The notes beneath the pieces were generated by a model. That model searched no databases. It was not told where the DNA came from and saw only the letters and a program-made list of their open reading frames with translations. This document shows positions 1-8,530 of a stretch of 64,000 nucleotides of DNA, piece by piece (positions within the stretch are counted from its first letter, which is position 1; the number at the start of each line of letters is the position of its first letter). The stretch is from an uncultured Sphingomonas sp. GTDB taxonomy: Bacteria > Pseudomonadota > Alphaproteobacteria > Sphingomonadales > Sphingomonadaceae. The translations under genes were made by a program, and so were the position numbers. The stretch is taken from contig NZ_CAJXWX010000001.1 in assembly GCF_913062585.1 (NCBI RefSeq), forward strand, positions 310,001-374,000. The letters run 5' to 3'.

Positions 1-744
1 GCGCTCGCCCAATATGACGATGTGGAAACCGTCCGGCACTTCTGGCCGATGGTGCGCACCGAAAGCCATCTGGAGCGCATCCTTCAGGAGATCGCCCAGA
101 ATCCCGGGCTGGTGATCTACACGCTGGTCAATCCGGCGACCCGCCGCATCCTGGAAAGCCGGTGCCATGCGCTGGGCCTGCCCACCGTCGCGCCGCTCGA
201 TCCGGTCAATGCCGCCCTGTCGGGGCTGCTGGGGGTGCAGGCCAAGATGCGGCCGGGCCGCCAGCATGTGCTCGACGCCGCCTATTTCGCGCGCGTCGAT
301 GCGATCCAGTTCACCATCGCGCATGACGACGGCATCGCCTGGGAGGAATGGGAGGAGGCCGATATCGTGCTGGCGGGGGTCAGCCGTTCGTCGAAGACGC
401 CGACCTCCATCTATCTCGCCAATCGCGGGTACAAGACCGCCAACATCCCGATCGTGGTCGAAAGCCCCCCGCCCCCGTCGCTCTACACGCTGAAAAAGCC
501 ACTGGTCGTCGGGCTGACGACCAGCGCCGACCGGCTGATCGCGATCCGGCGCAACCGATTGCTCTCGCTGAACCAGGCGCCCGACACCGATTATGTCGAG
601 CAGGAGGCGGTCAATCGCGAACTGACCTTCGCCAGGCGGATGTTCGCCGACAATGACTGGCCGGTGATCGACGTCACCCGCCGCTCGATCGAGGAGACGG
701 CGGCCGCGATCATCTCGCTCGTGAATCAAAGGAAGTCCGCATGA
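1..744 (+). CDS. Pyruvate, phosphate dikinase regulatory protein (DUF299), 5' end cut by window
   Basis: Bifunctional Ser/Thr kinase and Pi-dependent phosphorylase that switches PPDK or PEP synthase off and on. The frame is open from base 1 and the first residues already match the family (ALAQYDDVETVRHFWPMV), so about 20 N-terminal residues lie outside the window; the GTG at 22 is internal. The P-loop-like GVSRSSKTPTS motif at about 377-409 and the following YLANRGYKTANIPIV stretch are diagnostic. The stop overlaps the maf start by 4 bases (ATGA), so the genes are translationally coupled. Whether the target here is PPDK or PEP synthase cannot be told from the window. Confidence 0.93.
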   Translation, partial: ALAQYDDVETVRHFWPMVRTESHLERILQEIAQNPGLVIYTLVNPATRRILESRCHALGLPTVAPLDPVNAALSGLLGVQAKMRPGRQHVLDAAYFARVDAIQFTIAHDDGIAWEEWEEADIVLAGVSRSSKTPTSIYLANRGYKTANIPIVVESPPPPSLYTLKKPLVVGLTTSADRLIAIRRNRLLSLNQAPDTDYVEQEAVNRELTFARRMFADNDWPVIDVTRRSIEETAAAIISLVNQRKSA

Positions 745-1328
745 TCATCCTCGCCTCGCAAAGCGCCTCGCGCCGGGCGATGCTCGACGCGGCGGGCGTC
801 GCCTATGAGGCGCTGCCCGCGCGGGTGGACGAAGCCGGCGTCAAGGCGGCGATGGCGGGCGTCTCCCCGCGCGACCTGTCCGATGCGCTGGCCGAGATGA
901 AGGCGGTGAAGGTGTCCGCCAATGCCGGGCCGGTGCCGGTGCTGGGGTCGGACTCGATCGTCGCGCTCAGCGACGGCACCTTGCTCGACAAGCCCGAGAG
1001 TCGCGAACAGGCGGCCGAGCATCTCGCCCGGATGAGCGGCGGGAGCCACGAATTGTGGAGTGCCGCCGTCATCGCCGAGCATGGCCGCCCGGTATGGCGC
1101 CATGTCGAGCGGGCGAAACTCCATGTCCGGCCGCTCTCGCCCGCCTTCATCGATTCCTATCTGGACCAGGAGTGGCCCGAAATCGCCGGCTGTGTCGGTT
1201 GTTTCCGGATCGAGGGGCCGGGGGTGCAGCTCTTCTCGCGGATCGAGGGAAGTCACTTCACGATCCTGGGGATGCCGCTGCTGCCCGTGCTTGGCTATTT
1301 GCGCGAACGCGGCTGGATGCCCGCCTGA
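741..1328 (+). CDS. maf: Maf-family nucleotide pyrophosphatase
   Basis: House-cleaning nucleoside triphosphate pyrophosphatase of the Maf/HAM1-like fold, 195 residues, the usual length. The N-terminal signature SQSASRRAML sits at residues 6-15, and GSDSIV replaces the more common GADTVV near residue 73. The start ATG lies inside the stop of the upstream kinase gene and the stop overlaps the aroE start, so maf is the middle gene of a coupled cluster. Substrate (dTTP/UTP-type or 7-methyl-GTP-type) is not decided by what I can see. Cytoplasmic. Confidence 0.92.
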   Translation: MIILASQSASRRAMLDAAGVAYEALPARVDEAGVKAAMAGVSPRDLSDALAEMKAVKVSANAGPVPVLGSDSIVALSDGTLLDKPESREQAAEHLARMSGGSHELWSAAVIAEHGRPVWRHVERAKLHVRPLSPAFIDSYLDQEWPEIAGCVGCFRIEGPGVQLFSRIEGSHFTILGMPLLPVLGYLRERGWMPA

Positions 1329-2140
1329 TGGCGCGTCCTTATGCGGAAGTGATCGGCGACCCGATCGGACATAGCAAATCGCCGAAAATCCACGGCTTCT
1401 GGCTGAAGGCGCTGGGAATCGAGGCGGAGTATCGCGCCACCCATGTCGCGCCGCACGCGCTGCCCGGCTATTTTGCCGAGCGGAAGGCCGACCCGGACTG
1501 GCGCGGGTGCAACATCACCGTGCCGCATAAGATTGCCGCTTTGGACCATGTCGAGGATCGGGAGGATGTGCGGACCGTGATCGGGGCGACCAACACCGCG
1601 TTTCGCGGTGCGGATGGCGCGCTGGTCGGAACCAACACCGATGCCGCGGGCTTTGCCGCGCCACTGGCCCGCTTCGATCTGGCGGGAAAGCCGGTGACGG
1701 TGATCGGGGCGGGGGGCGCGGCGCGCGCGGTGCTCTATGCGCTGGCGGGCATCGGCACGGGGCCGGTCACGCTGTTCAATCGCAATGTGGACAAGGGCGC
1801 AGAGCTGCTTTCCGCCTTCGGTCTCGACGGACAGGCGCTGCCGATCGGCGAGGGCGTGCCGCCGAGCGCTTTGGTGGTCAACGCGACCAGTCTCGGCATG
1901 ACCGGCCAGTCGCCGCTCGACCTCGACCTGTCTGCCTTGCCGGAGGACGCGGTCGTTTACGATATCGTCTATGCACCGCTGGAAACGAACCTGCTGGCGG
2001 CGGCGCGGGCGAGGGGGCTAGCCACGATCGACGGGCTGGAGATGCTGATCGGCCAGGCGGCGGTTGCGTTCGAGCGGTTCTTCGGCGCTGCGCCGCCGCG
2101 GTCTCGCGATGCGGCGCTGCGCGGCATTCTGCTCGGATGA
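1328..2140 (+). CDS. aroE: Shikimate dehydrogenase (NADP+)
   Basis: Reduces 3-dehydroshikimate to shikimate in aromatic amino acid synthesis. The chosen start ATG at 1328 overlaps the maf stop (TGATG) and gives 270 residues, the family length. The same frame stays open upstream but that is a shadow of maf. Substrate-binding GDPIGHSKSPKIH is at residues 9-21, the catalytic Lys lies in NITVPHK, GTNTDAAGF follows, and the NADP-binding loop is GAGGAARAV. The stop overlaps the coaE start by 4 bases. Confidence 0.95.
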   Translation: MARPYAEVIGDPIGHSKSPKIHGFWLKALGIEAEYRATHVAPHALPGYFAERKADPDWRGCNITVPHKIAALDHVEDREDVRTVIGATNTAFRGADGALVGTNTDAAGFAAPLARFDLAGKPVTVIGAGGAARAVLYALAGIGTGPVTLFNRNVDKGAELLSAFGLDGQALPIGEGVPPSALVVNATSLGMTGQSPLDLDLSALPEDAVVYDIVYAPLETNLLAAARARGLATIDGLEMLIGQAAVAFERFFGAAPPRSRDAALRGILLG

Positions 2141-2730
2141 TCGTCCTGGGGCTCACCGGCTCGATCGGCATGGGCAAGTCGACGGTCGCGCAGATGTTTC
2201 GTGACGAGGGCGTGGCGGTCTTCGACGCCGATGCCTGTGTCCACCGGCTGCAGGGGCCTGGTGGAACGCTGGTCGCGGCCATTGAAGCGGCCTTTCCCGG
2301 CACCACCGGACCCGAGGGCGTGAATCGCGCCGCTTTGGGCCGGGCGGTGTTGGGCGATGATTCCGCCATGCGCCGACTTGAGGCGATCGTGCATCCCGCG
2401 GTGCAGGCCGAGCGCACGGCCTTTCTGGCGGCCCATGCCGAGTCTGCGCTGGTGGTGGTGGACGTGCCGCTTTTGTTCGAAACGGGCGGTGATAAGACTG
2501 TGGATAAGGTGTTGGTCGTTTCGGCAGAACCCGCCGTGCAGGAGGCAAGGGTGTTGAAAAGACCGGGCATGACGCGCGAGAAATTTGCCGCAATTCTAAC
2601 GCGTCAGCTGCCTGATAAAGAGAAGCGCGCGCGCGCCGATCATGTCATCGCGACCGACATTCCATTGGCCGAAACGCGTGAAAAAGTGCGGGCGCTGATC
2701 GCTTGCATGACCGGCTCCGAAGGCCGATAG
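2137..2730 (+). CDS. coaE: Dephospho-CoA kinase
   Basis: Last step of coenzyme A synthesis, phosphorylating the 3'-OH of the ribose of dephospho-CoA. 197 residues with a P-loop GSIGMGKST at residues 8-16, the DAD motif (FDADACVHRL) after it, and VDVPLLFETG in the middle, all typical. ATG overlaps the aroE stop (ATGA). aroE-coaE-dnaQ is a common alphaproteobacterial order. Confidence 0.95.
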   Translation: MIVLGLTGSIGMGKSTVAQMFRDEGVAVFDADACVHRLQGPGGTLVAAIEAAFPGTTGPEGVNRAALGRAVLGDDSAMRRLEAIVHPAVQAERTAFLAAHAESALVVVDVPLLFETGGDKTVDKVLVVSAEPAVQEARVLKRPGMTREKFAAILTRQLPDKEKRARADHVIATDIPLAETREKVRALIACMTGSEGR

Positions 2731-2737
2731 TCTGTTC

Positions 2738-3433
2738 ATGAGAGAGATCGTTTTCGACACCGAAACGACAGGGTTCAAATTTTCGGAAGGCGACCGGCTG
2801 GTCGAAATCGGCTGTGTCGAACTGGTCAACCGGGTCGAGACCGGTCGTACCTATCACGCCTATTTCAATCCCGAACGTGCGATGCCTGCCGAGGCGCAGG
2901 CGGTGCACGGCCTGTCCGATGCCTTCCTGAAGGACAAGCCGGTCTTTGCCGAGGGCGTGGCCGAATTTCTGGATTTCATCGGCGACGCGCCGCTGATCGC
3001 GCATAATGCGACCTTCGACTTCGGCTTCATCAATGGCGAACTAGGCGCGCTGGGCTTTCCGCCGGTCGATGAGAAGACGCGGATGGTCGACACGCTGGCG
3101 ATCGCGCGCAGCAAGCATCCCGGCGCCAAGCATACCCTGGACGCGCTCTGCTCGCGCTATGGCATCGACCGTTCGCACCGCGTGCTGCACGGCGCGCTGC
3201 TCGACGCGCAGCTGCTGGCGCAGGTCTATGTCGAGCTGATGGGCGGGCGGCAGATCGGCCTGGGTCTGCTTGCCGATACCGCCGAGGAGAGCGGGCCGGT
3301 GATCGTCGCCCGCGCGCCCGCCAAAGTCCGTCCGCCGCGCATCTTCCGTCCCAGCGAGACGGAACTTGCCGCCCATGCGGCGTTTCTAAAGGACATAAAG
3401 GATCCAGTTTGGGGGGCCGAGGCGTCCGGTTGA
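2738..3433 (+). CDS. dnaQ: DNA polymerase III epsilon subunit, proofreading exonuclease
   Basis: DEDDh 3'-5' exonuclease of the replicase core. Exo I is FDTETTGF with D7 and E9, Exo II is AHNATFDFGF, and the Exo III region contains HRVLHGALLDAQ with the catalytic His and Asp. 231 residues, as usual. The C-terminal segment after about residue 175 is the less conserved, alpha-binding tail. It begins 7 bases after coaE, so is probably part of the same transcript. Confidence 0.95.
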   Translation: MREIVFDTETTGFKFSEGDRLVEIGCVELVNRVETGRTYHAYFNPERAMPAEAQAVHGLSDAFLKDKPVFAEGVAEFLDFIGDAPLIAHNATFDFGFINGELGALGFPPVDEKTRMVDTLAIARSKHPGAKHTLDALCSRYGIDRSHRVLHGALLDAQLLAQVYVELMGGRQIGLGLLADTAEESGPVIVARAPAKVRPPRIFRPSETELAAHAAFLKDIKDPVWGAEASG

Positions 3434-3488
3434 CGCCACGGGACAGGCCAAAAGGACCGTCCCATCAGAGTGCATCAAGGAGAAGACG

Positions 3489-4079
3489 ATGGATATCCGG
3501 ATTTCTGGTCATCAGGTCGAAACGGGCGACGCGCTGCGGACCCATGTGACGGACCGGCTTCAGGGTATCGCCGAGAAATATTTCGCCCGCGCCATCTCGT
3601 CCGAGGTGACGTTCGGCAAGGGCCCGCACGATGTCGGGTTCAAATGCGATATCGTGATGCACGTTACCCGCGGCCTGGTGTTGAAGGGCCGCCACGATGC
3701 GCAGGACGCGCATCTCGGCTTTGACGGTGCGGCTGGAAAGATTGAAAAGCAGCTGCGCCGCTATTCGCGCCGCCTGAAGGACCGCAACCAGGGCCAGGCG
3801 ATCGAACTGGCCGAGGCGGGGGCCTATGATGCGGGCTATACCCTGTTCGCCGAACCGGTCGATGAGGAAGAGGCGGGCGATGCGCCCCTGATCATCGCCG
3901 AAACGCGCGTCGATATTCCCGATGCCAGCGTGTCGGATGCGGTCATGATGCTGGATTTGCGCAATACTGCGGCGCTGTTGTTCAAGAATTCGGGTACCGG
4001 ATCGTATAACATGGTCTATCGCCGGGGTGACGGAACCATCGGTTGGGTCGAACCGCAACGGGGCGGCACGGCCGGATAA
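3489..4079 (+). CDS. hpf: Ribosome hibernation promoting factor, long form
   Basis: Long HPF (196 residues) that dimerises 70S ribosomes in stationary phase. The N-terminal domain (about 1-100) has MDIRISGHQVETGDALRTHV and a basic helix KIEKQLRRYSRRLKDR. After an acidic linker, the C-terminal domain (about 135-190) has the conserved DAVMMLDLRNTAALLFKNSGTG and YNMVYRRGDGTIGWVEP. A good RBS (AAGGAGA) precedes the ATG. It sits before ptsN but without rpoN, which normally precedes hpf in other Proteobacteria. Confidence 0.95.
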   Translation: MDIRISGHQVETGDALRTHVTDRLQGIAEKYFARAISSEVTFGKGPHDVGFKCDIVMHVTRGLVLKGRHDAQDAHLGFDGAAGKIEKQLRRYSRRLKDRNQGQAIELAEAGAYDAGYTLFAEPVDEEEAGDAPLIIAETRVDIPDASVSDAVMMLDLRNTAALLFKNSGTGSYNMVYRRGDGTIGWVEPQRGGTAG

Positions 4080-4093
4080 ACTCTATCGTTCTT

Positions 4094-4125
4094 CCGCGCG
4101 GGCCGCTAATAGGCGGGCCGCGCGG
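4094..4125 (+). other. Strong GC hairpin between hpf and ptsN
   Basis: Arms CCGCGCGGGCC (4094-4104) and GGGCCGCGCGG (4115-4125) pair almost fully around a 10-base loop. No T-run follows, so it is not a classical terminator. It lies 20 bases before the ptsN start and may slow readthrough, process the transcript or cover the ptsN leader. The stem is visible in the sequence; the function is a guess. Confidence 0.5.
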
Positions 4126-4144
4126 GGGCGCACCGGATAAGACC

Positions 4145-4615
4145 ATGAACGATTTCAGCGATCTGTTGCGCCACGAAACGGTGCTGGCGGGTATCACCGC
4201 CGCGAACAAGAAGAGCCTGTTCCAGACTCTGGCCGGTGCCGCGTCGGGTCCGGCGGGGCAGGATGCCAAGCTGCTGGCCGATGTGCTGACCGAGCGCGAG
4301 AAGCTGGGATCGACCGGTTTCGGCGGCGGCGTCGCGATTCCGCATGGCAAGGTGGCGGGGCTCGACCAGATCGTCGGCGTCTTTGCGCGCCTGGCCCAGC
4401 CGGTGGATTTCCAGGCGGTGGACGACATGCCGGTCGACCTGGTCTTTGCGATGTTCTCGCCCGCCGATGCGGGGTCGGCGCATCTGAAGGCGCTGGCGCG
4501 GGTGTCGCGGCGACTGCGTGACAAGGGTTTCGTCGCCAAGCTGCGCGGTGCAGGCTCGCCGGATGCGATCTGGGCGCTGCTGACCCAGGACGAGGCGCGT
4601 GACGCCGCGGCCTGA
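4145..4615 (+). CDS. ptsN: PTS IIA-like nitrogen regulatory protein
   Basis: EIIA-Ntr, the phosphoacceptor of the nitrogen PTS. Start ATG 4145 (MNDFSDLLRHETVLAGI) gives 156 residues; the frame is open further upstream but crosses the hairpin and the hpf end without similarity. The phosphorylated His is H67 in GVAIPHGKV. It lies behind hpf as in the rpoN operon of other bacteria. No EI-Ntr or NPr gene is in the window. The 3' end overlaps the next gene by 17 bases. Confidence 0.94.
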   Translation: MNDFSDLLRHETVLAGITAANKKSLFQTLAGAASGPAGQDAKLLADVLTEREKLGSTGFGGGVAIPHGKVAGLDQIVGVFARLAQPVDFQAVDDMPVDLVFAMFSPADAGSAHLKALARVSRRLRDKGFVAKLRGAGSPDAIWALLTQDEARDAAA

Positions 4616-5057
4616 GGGCGAAGCCGCGCATTTCCGGGCGCTGGAGGCGCTCTATGCCGAGGCTCCGATCAACCGGCTGTTCGAATCGACGCTGGAGATT
4701 CCCGAACCGGGCGTCGCGCGGATCCGCTTCCGGGTCGATGAGCGCCATTATCACGCGGCGGGCGCGGCGCATGGCACGAGCTATTTCAAGATGCTCGATG
4801 ATGCGGCCTTCTACGCCTGCAACAGCCTGGTCACCGACCGTTTCCTGCTGACGACGCAGTTCAACCTGCTGCTCACCCGCCCGATGAAGGCGGGGGATGT
4901 TGTGGCCGAGGGACGCTGGGTCAGCGGACGGCGGCGGGTGTTCGTGGCGGACGCGCGGCTGATCGACGCGCAGGGCGAGGAAGTCGCGCGGGGCACCGGC
5001 ACCTTCATGCGCTCGCAGATCGCGCTGGCGGGGCTGCCCGGTTATCGGACCGCCTGA
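4599..5057 (+). CDS. Hotdog-fold thioesterase, PaaI family
   Basis: 152 residues, probable acyl-CoA or aryl-CoA thioesterase. The hotdog helix region is AAGAAHGTSYFKMLDDAAFYACNSLV, with a Gly-rich turn followed by Asp residues in the usual catalytic area, and the final strands are VFVADARLIDAQGEEVARGTGTF. The GTG start at 4599 overlaps ptsN by 17 bases. No later start would keep the conserved N-terminal helix. Substrate unknown. Confidence 0.85.
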   Translation: MTPRPEGEAAHFRALEALYAEAPINRLFESTLEIPEPGVARIRFRVDERHYHAAGAAHGTSYFKMLDDAAFYACNSLVTDRFLLTTQFNLLLTRPMKAGDVVAEGRWVSGRRRVFVADARLIDAQGEEVARGTGTFMRSQIALAGLPGYRTA

Positions 5058-5061
5058 GGCC

Positions 5062-5388
5062 ATGGACGGCCGCCTGCCCAGCCATATGCTGGTCTCTGCG
5101 CTCCTGCGCCGGATGAACGATAGCGGCGGCATGGGCATGGTGCTGGCCAAGGGCGATGCGCAGGGCGGCGGCATCCTGGTGATCGCGATCGGCCCCGACC
5201 GGACCGCGAGGGTGCTGGAGCGGGGCCTGGACCTCGACGGTCGAACCGTGCTGATCGATTCGACGCCTGCAAACGATATTTTAAGCTATTGGCGGCGGCG
5301 GCGCGCGCGCGATCCCGACCTTTGGGTGATTGAACTGGATGGCGCTGCGGCGGAACGGTTCACCGCTGAAACGATCCTGCAACATTGA
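5062..5388 (+). CDS. DUF1491 family protein
   Basis: A 108-residue cytoplasmic protein of a family restricted to Alphaproteobacteria. The signature runs from LPSHMLVSALLRRMNDSGG through VLAKGDAQGGGILVI to DLWVIELD. There is no signal peptide or membrane segment. It starts 4 bases after the thioesterase gene, so the two are likely cotranscribed. Function unknown in the family. Confidence 0.85.
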   Translation: MDGRLPSHMLVSALLRRMNDSGGMGMVLAKGDAQGGGILVIAIGPDRTARVLERGLDLDGRTVLIDSTPANDILSYWRRRRARDPDLWVIELDGAAAERFTAETILQH

Positions 5389-5544
5389 CGAACGCGGCCG
5401 GATCGGCCACGAGCGCGCCATCTTAAATTCGCGTTGTGCCGCGCTGGGTGCGATCCGGTCGGTTACGCAGTCGGGGGGAAGCCCGGACGAGCGCCTTTGG
5501 GCAATGCTCGGGTCCGTGATCCAACCGCATGTCTGTTCGAGTGA

Positions 5545-6204
5545 ATGACGGTTTTCAAACGAGTCGCGGCATCTGCGGCCATGGCTCTATCTCTGGCGGG
5601 CCTTCTCGCCACCAGCACCCCCAGCCTCGCGACCAATGTTGCTGGTGCTGCTGCCACTCCCGTCAGTGCGATGACGGCTTCCGGGATCAACGCCGCCGAT
5701 CTGGCGATGGTTCCCCAGAGCGCCCGGGCCACCATGTCCGCGCTCCCCGAATTTTCCCAAGTTTCCGAAGACGATGGTGATGAGGACGGCGAATATACGT
5801 CGCTCGCCGACGCCGTGGCCGACCAGGACGAGATTGCGTCGAGCGAAGAGCTCCGCTGTCTGGCCGGTGCCATTTATTTCGAAGCGCAGGGTGAGCCGCT
5901 GAACGGCCAGCTCGCCGTCGCCCAGGTCATCCTGAACCGCACCAAGTCGGGCCGCTTCCCGACCGGCGTGTGCGATGTGATCAAGCAGCGCGGCCAGTTC
6001 AGCTTCGTGCGTCGCGGCCAGATCCCGGCGGTCAGCCCGTCGCGCAGCGCCTATCGCACCGCCGTCGCGGTCGCCAAGGTCGCGCTGGCCCAGGCCTGGG
6101 ACAGCACCGCCGGCAAGGCGCTGTATTTCAACACGCCGGGCAACCGCCCGGGTGTGCGCGTCCAGAAGGTCGCCGCGATCGGCAACCACATCTTCTATCG
6201 CTGA
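5545..6204 (+). CDS. Secreted cell wall hydrolase, SleB-like (Hydrolase_2)
   Basis: 219 residues. Residues 1-30 are a signal peptide (MTVFKRVAASAAMALSLAGL with an Ala-rich cleavage region). A low-complexity acidic linker (about 70-95) follows. The hydrolase domain (about 105-219) contains LRCLAGAIYFEAQGEPLNGQ, whose Glu is the expected catalytic residue, then VILNRTKSGRFPTGVCDVI and QFSFVRRG. SleB relatives act as lytic transglycosylases on peptidoglycan; here the place of action would be the periplasm. A separate 156-base upstream gap suggests its own promoter. A terminator follows. Confidence 0.92.
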   Translation: MTVFKRVAASAAMALSLAGLLATSTPSLATNVAGAAATPVSAMTASGINAADLAMVPQSARATMSALPEFSQVSEDDGDEDGEYTSLADAVADQDEIASSEELRCLAGAIYFEAQGEPLNGQLAVAQVILNRTKSGRFPTGVCDVIKQRGQFSFVRRGQIPAVSPSRSAYRTAVAVAKVALAQAWDSTAGKALYFNTPGNRPGVRVQKVAAIGNHIFYR

Positions 6205-6211
6205 CGAACCG

Positions 6212-6236
6212 AGCCCCGTCCGGGGCTTTGCTTTTG
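6212..6236 (+). terminator. Rho-independent terminator after the SleB-like gene
   Basis: AGCCCC / GGGGCT hairpin (6212-6227) with a short loop, followed by a T-rich run TTTGCTTTTG. It begins 8 bases after the stop of the hydrolase and separates it from mmcB. Confidence 0.75.
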
Positions 6237-6262
6237 TTCGCCAAATGTTCTAAGTGGGCGGT

Positions 6263-6751
6263 ATGTTGGACATGCCGCCCGCTTCGTGTGTCGAGGACCC
6301 GGCCTCGCCCCTCTGCGCCGCCGATGTCGCGCGCGGCGTGACCCGGATGCTGCTCCGCCACGACCTGATCGCCATATCCGAAGTCCCGCTGGAGGGTGGC
6401 CGCCGCGCCGACTTGATGGCGCTCGATGCGCGGGGAGGCGTGGTGGTGGTCGAGATCAAGGTGTCGCGTGCCGATATGCTGGGCGACGGCAAATGGCCCG
6501 ATTATCTGGCGCATTGTGACCGCTTCTATTGGGCGGTGCCGGCCGGTTTCGACTGGTCGCCGCTGGAGAATGCGGCGTTCCTGCCCGAGCGGACCGGGAT
6601 CATCGTCGCCGACCGCTATGATGCCGCGATCGTGCGGGAGGCGCATAGCGTGCCGCTTCCGGCGCATGTCCGCAAAAAGGCGACGCTGAACTTTGCCCGG
6701 CGGGCCGGGCGGCGGATGATCGGGCTGACCGATCCGGATGCGGGGATGTGA
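6263..6751 (+). CDS. mmcB: MmcB family DNA repair protein
   Basis: A nuclease-like protein of the alphaproteobacterial SOS regulon, named for its role in mitomycin C damage tolerance in Caulobacter. The PD-(D/E)XK-like core is visible: EVPLEGGRRADLMALDARGGVVVVEIKVSRADMLGDGKW, where the Asp of RADL and the E-x-K of VEIKV fit the nuclease motif. About 162 residues. The start is uncertain: GTG 6254, ATG 6263 and ATG 6272 are in frame and none has a clear RBS. No obvious LexA box was found by eye upstream. Confidence 0.88.
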   Translation: MLDMPPASCVEDPASPLCAADVARGVTRMLLRHDLIAISEVPLEGGRRADLMALDARGGVVVVEIKVSRADMLGDGKWPDYLAHCDRFYWAVPAGFDWSPLENAAFLPERTGIIVADRYDAAIVREAHSVPLPAHVRKKATLNFARRAGRRMIGLTDPDAGM

Positions 6752-6777
6752 TTTGTTTTGAGGGGAGGGTTTCCCTT

Positions 6778-6862
6778 GGCCTTCGACTTCGCTCAGGCTG
6801 AACGGGGTTAGGGTAGGGGGCCCGATACCAACTTCCGTTCAGCCTGAGCGAAGCCGAAGGCC
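6778..6862. repeat. Family A REP-like inverted pair
   Basis: Two 28-base units in opposite orientation (6778-6805 and 6835-6862) with core CTTCGACTTCGCTCAG, differing at one position. They form a long stem in the gap between the convergent mmcB and GH30 genes, so they could end transcription from both sides. Same family at 27229, 42200, 49982, 57350 and 62161. Confidence 0.9.
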
Positions 6863-6873
6863 ACGCCCCACCC

Positions 6874-8379
6874 TCACCGCGTCAGAATCAAGGTCACGAT
6901 CGACCGAGGCGGCGCGACATCCCCCGCAACCTCCATCGCCCGATGCCCCGCATCGGTCAGGATCATCCGCCGCTGCCATCGCCCCGGCACCGCCACCGTC
7001 AGCGGACGCGGGGACAGACCCGCATTGACATGGACCAGCACCAGCCGCCGCCCATCCGGTGACAGCGCACCCACCGTGTCCATATCGTCCACTGGTACCA
7101 GCCGGTCGCCCGGCCGGATATAGCGGCTGAACTGCGCCATCGCCCAATATTTGCCGGTGACGTGGATCGCATGGGGCTGGTCCGCCGCGCCCATCAGGTC
7201 GGCCTTCACGATGCCCCAGTTCGATCCCTTCTCGCCCTTGCGGGTGCTCAGATCCTCGACCGCCTGCCAGAAGACCCAGGCGGCGGGTTCCAGCCGCTTG
7301 AGGTCGCCCACGACATGCTCGGCAAAGGCCAGCGGCGTGGCCATGCCGGTCAGGTCCTCCGGATCGCCCGACAAGGGCGAGTCGTTCTCGCTCATCCACA
7401 GCCGGATGCCCGAGGCGCGGGCGATGTCGCGCACCGCCGTCTGGTGAACGGTGCCATAGCTGTGGACGTTGAGCTGGCCGATCGCGGCGCGGGTGGCGGG
7501 CGGATAGGCGGCCCAATCCTCGACGAACAGGTGCGAGGCGGTTTCGTCGGGCGCGGCGACGACGGTCGAGAGCCCCTTCGTCCTCAGCGCAGCGGCGGTG
7601 GCGTCGATCATCTGGGCCTGCCGCGCCGGGCTCCAATGCGCGCCTTCCTGGGTGTTGGCGGCGAACCAGTAACTGGTGTTGGGCTCGTTGACCGGGGACA
7701 GGGTGCGGAAGGTCAGGTGATGCCGCCGCTGGAGTTCCTCGGTCGCGCGCACCAGATAGGTGGCGAAGGCGGTTTCCAGACCGGGGCGGAGATTGTCGTC
7801 ACTGCCCTTTTCCGCCCCCGATACGCGGCCGCTGACCGTCATGAACCAGGGCGGCGAGTTGGAAAACGCTTCGAAGATCGGTTGCTTCACGCGGGCGGTG
7901 ATCGCGTCCAGCCACCAGCGCTGGTTGGCGTCCTGGCGCCAGTCCCACATGCCGGGGTCGTCGGGCCGCCACCAGTCCTTGCCCGTCGCACCCGCCGGTT
8001 GCCGCCAGAATCCCGGCACGGCGCGCCCGACCTTCATATAGGGCGGGGTGTCGGCCGCATTGCCGCCGCCGATATTGTAGCGCGCGATCGTCCAGCCCAG
8101 CCCGTCCGGGCCGTAAAACAGGTCGGCCAACCGCGTCCGCTCCGCCTCGGGCCAGCCGCCGGTGACATGGGCGAACCAAGCGAGCGCAGTGCCCCACCCC
8201 TCGAATCGGGTTGTGGGGCGGTCGATCGCCGGGCGCAGGGTGATCGCGACGGGGCGGTCGACCGGTGCGGGAGAGGCGGTTTGCGCGGTGGCGGGCAGGC
8301 CGATCGCCGTCATGCCCAGCGCCAGCAGACTCGCCAGCCGACGCGCGCGCCCTGTCCGTCTATTCGATCGCATCGTCAT
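6874..8379 (-). CDS. Secreted glycoside hydrolase family 30, endo-beta-1,6-galactanase-like
   Basis: 501 residues. An N-terminal Arg-rich signal peptide is followed by a hydrophobic segment ending PATAQ (about residue 33). The GH30 TIM barrel starts with FEGWGTALAWFAHVTGGWP (59-77). The acid/base is E232 in SPVNEPN and the nucleophile E331 in LWMSEND. A short beta-domain forms the C-terminus (RPLTVAVPGRWQRRMILTDAGHR). The FEGWGTALAWFA motif resembles endo-beta-1,6-galactanases rather than GH30 xylanases. The gene is divergent from the TonB receptor, and GH51 and GH43 lie nearby, fitting galactan main- or side-chain cleavage. Substrate is inferred. Confidence 0.85.
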   Translation of the reverse strand: MTMRSNRRTGRARRLASLLALGMTAIGLPATAQTASPAPVDRPVAITLRPAIDRPTTRFEGWGTALAWFAHVTGGWPEAERTRLADLFYGPDGLGWTIARYNIGGGNAADTPPYMKVGRAVPGFWRQPAGATGKDWWRPDDPGMWDWRQDANQRWWLDAITARVKQPIFEAFSNSPPWFMTVSGRVSGAEKGSDDNLRPGLETAFATYLVRATEELQRRHHLTFRTLSPVNEPNTSYWFAANTQEGAHWSPARQAQMIDATAAALRTKGLSTVVAAPDETASHLFVEDWAAYPPATRAAIGQLNVHSYGTVHQTAVRDIARASGIRLWMSENDSPLSGDPEDLTGMATPLAFAEHVVGDLKRLEPAAWVFWQAVEDLSTRKGEKGSNWGIVKADLMGAADQPHAIHVTGKYWAMAQFSRYIRPGDRLVPVDDMDTVGALSPDGRRLVLVHVNAGLSPRPLTVAVPGRWQRRMILTDAGHRAMEVAGDVAPPRSIVTLILTR

Positions 8380-8462
8380 CCATCACTCCCGTTACGTCTG
8401 ACTATAGGGCAGGGGGACGGGGCTGCGTCAACATCGGTCGCGCGCCGATAAAACACTCTGCC

Positions 8463-8485
8463 AAATCAGTATCTAAGGCTGATTT
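8463..8485. promoter_or_regulatory. Inverted repeat, possible operator
   Basis: AAATCAG (8463-8469) and CTGATTT (8479-8485) are a perfect 7-base inverted repeat with 9 bases between, in an AT-richer patch of the divergent GH30/receptor gap. Spacing suits a dimeric regulator upstream of the receptor promoter. No regulator gene is near, so the binding protein is unknown. Confidence 0.35.
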
Positions 8486-8530
8486 CTGTCGAAACGGTCA
8501 TGTTTACGACATCCGGATGCTATTTTTCTG

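Noticed and set aside
1055..1327. An N-terminal extension of aroE
   Set aside because: The added residues are out-of-frame translation of maf; family length and the overlapping ATG support 1328.
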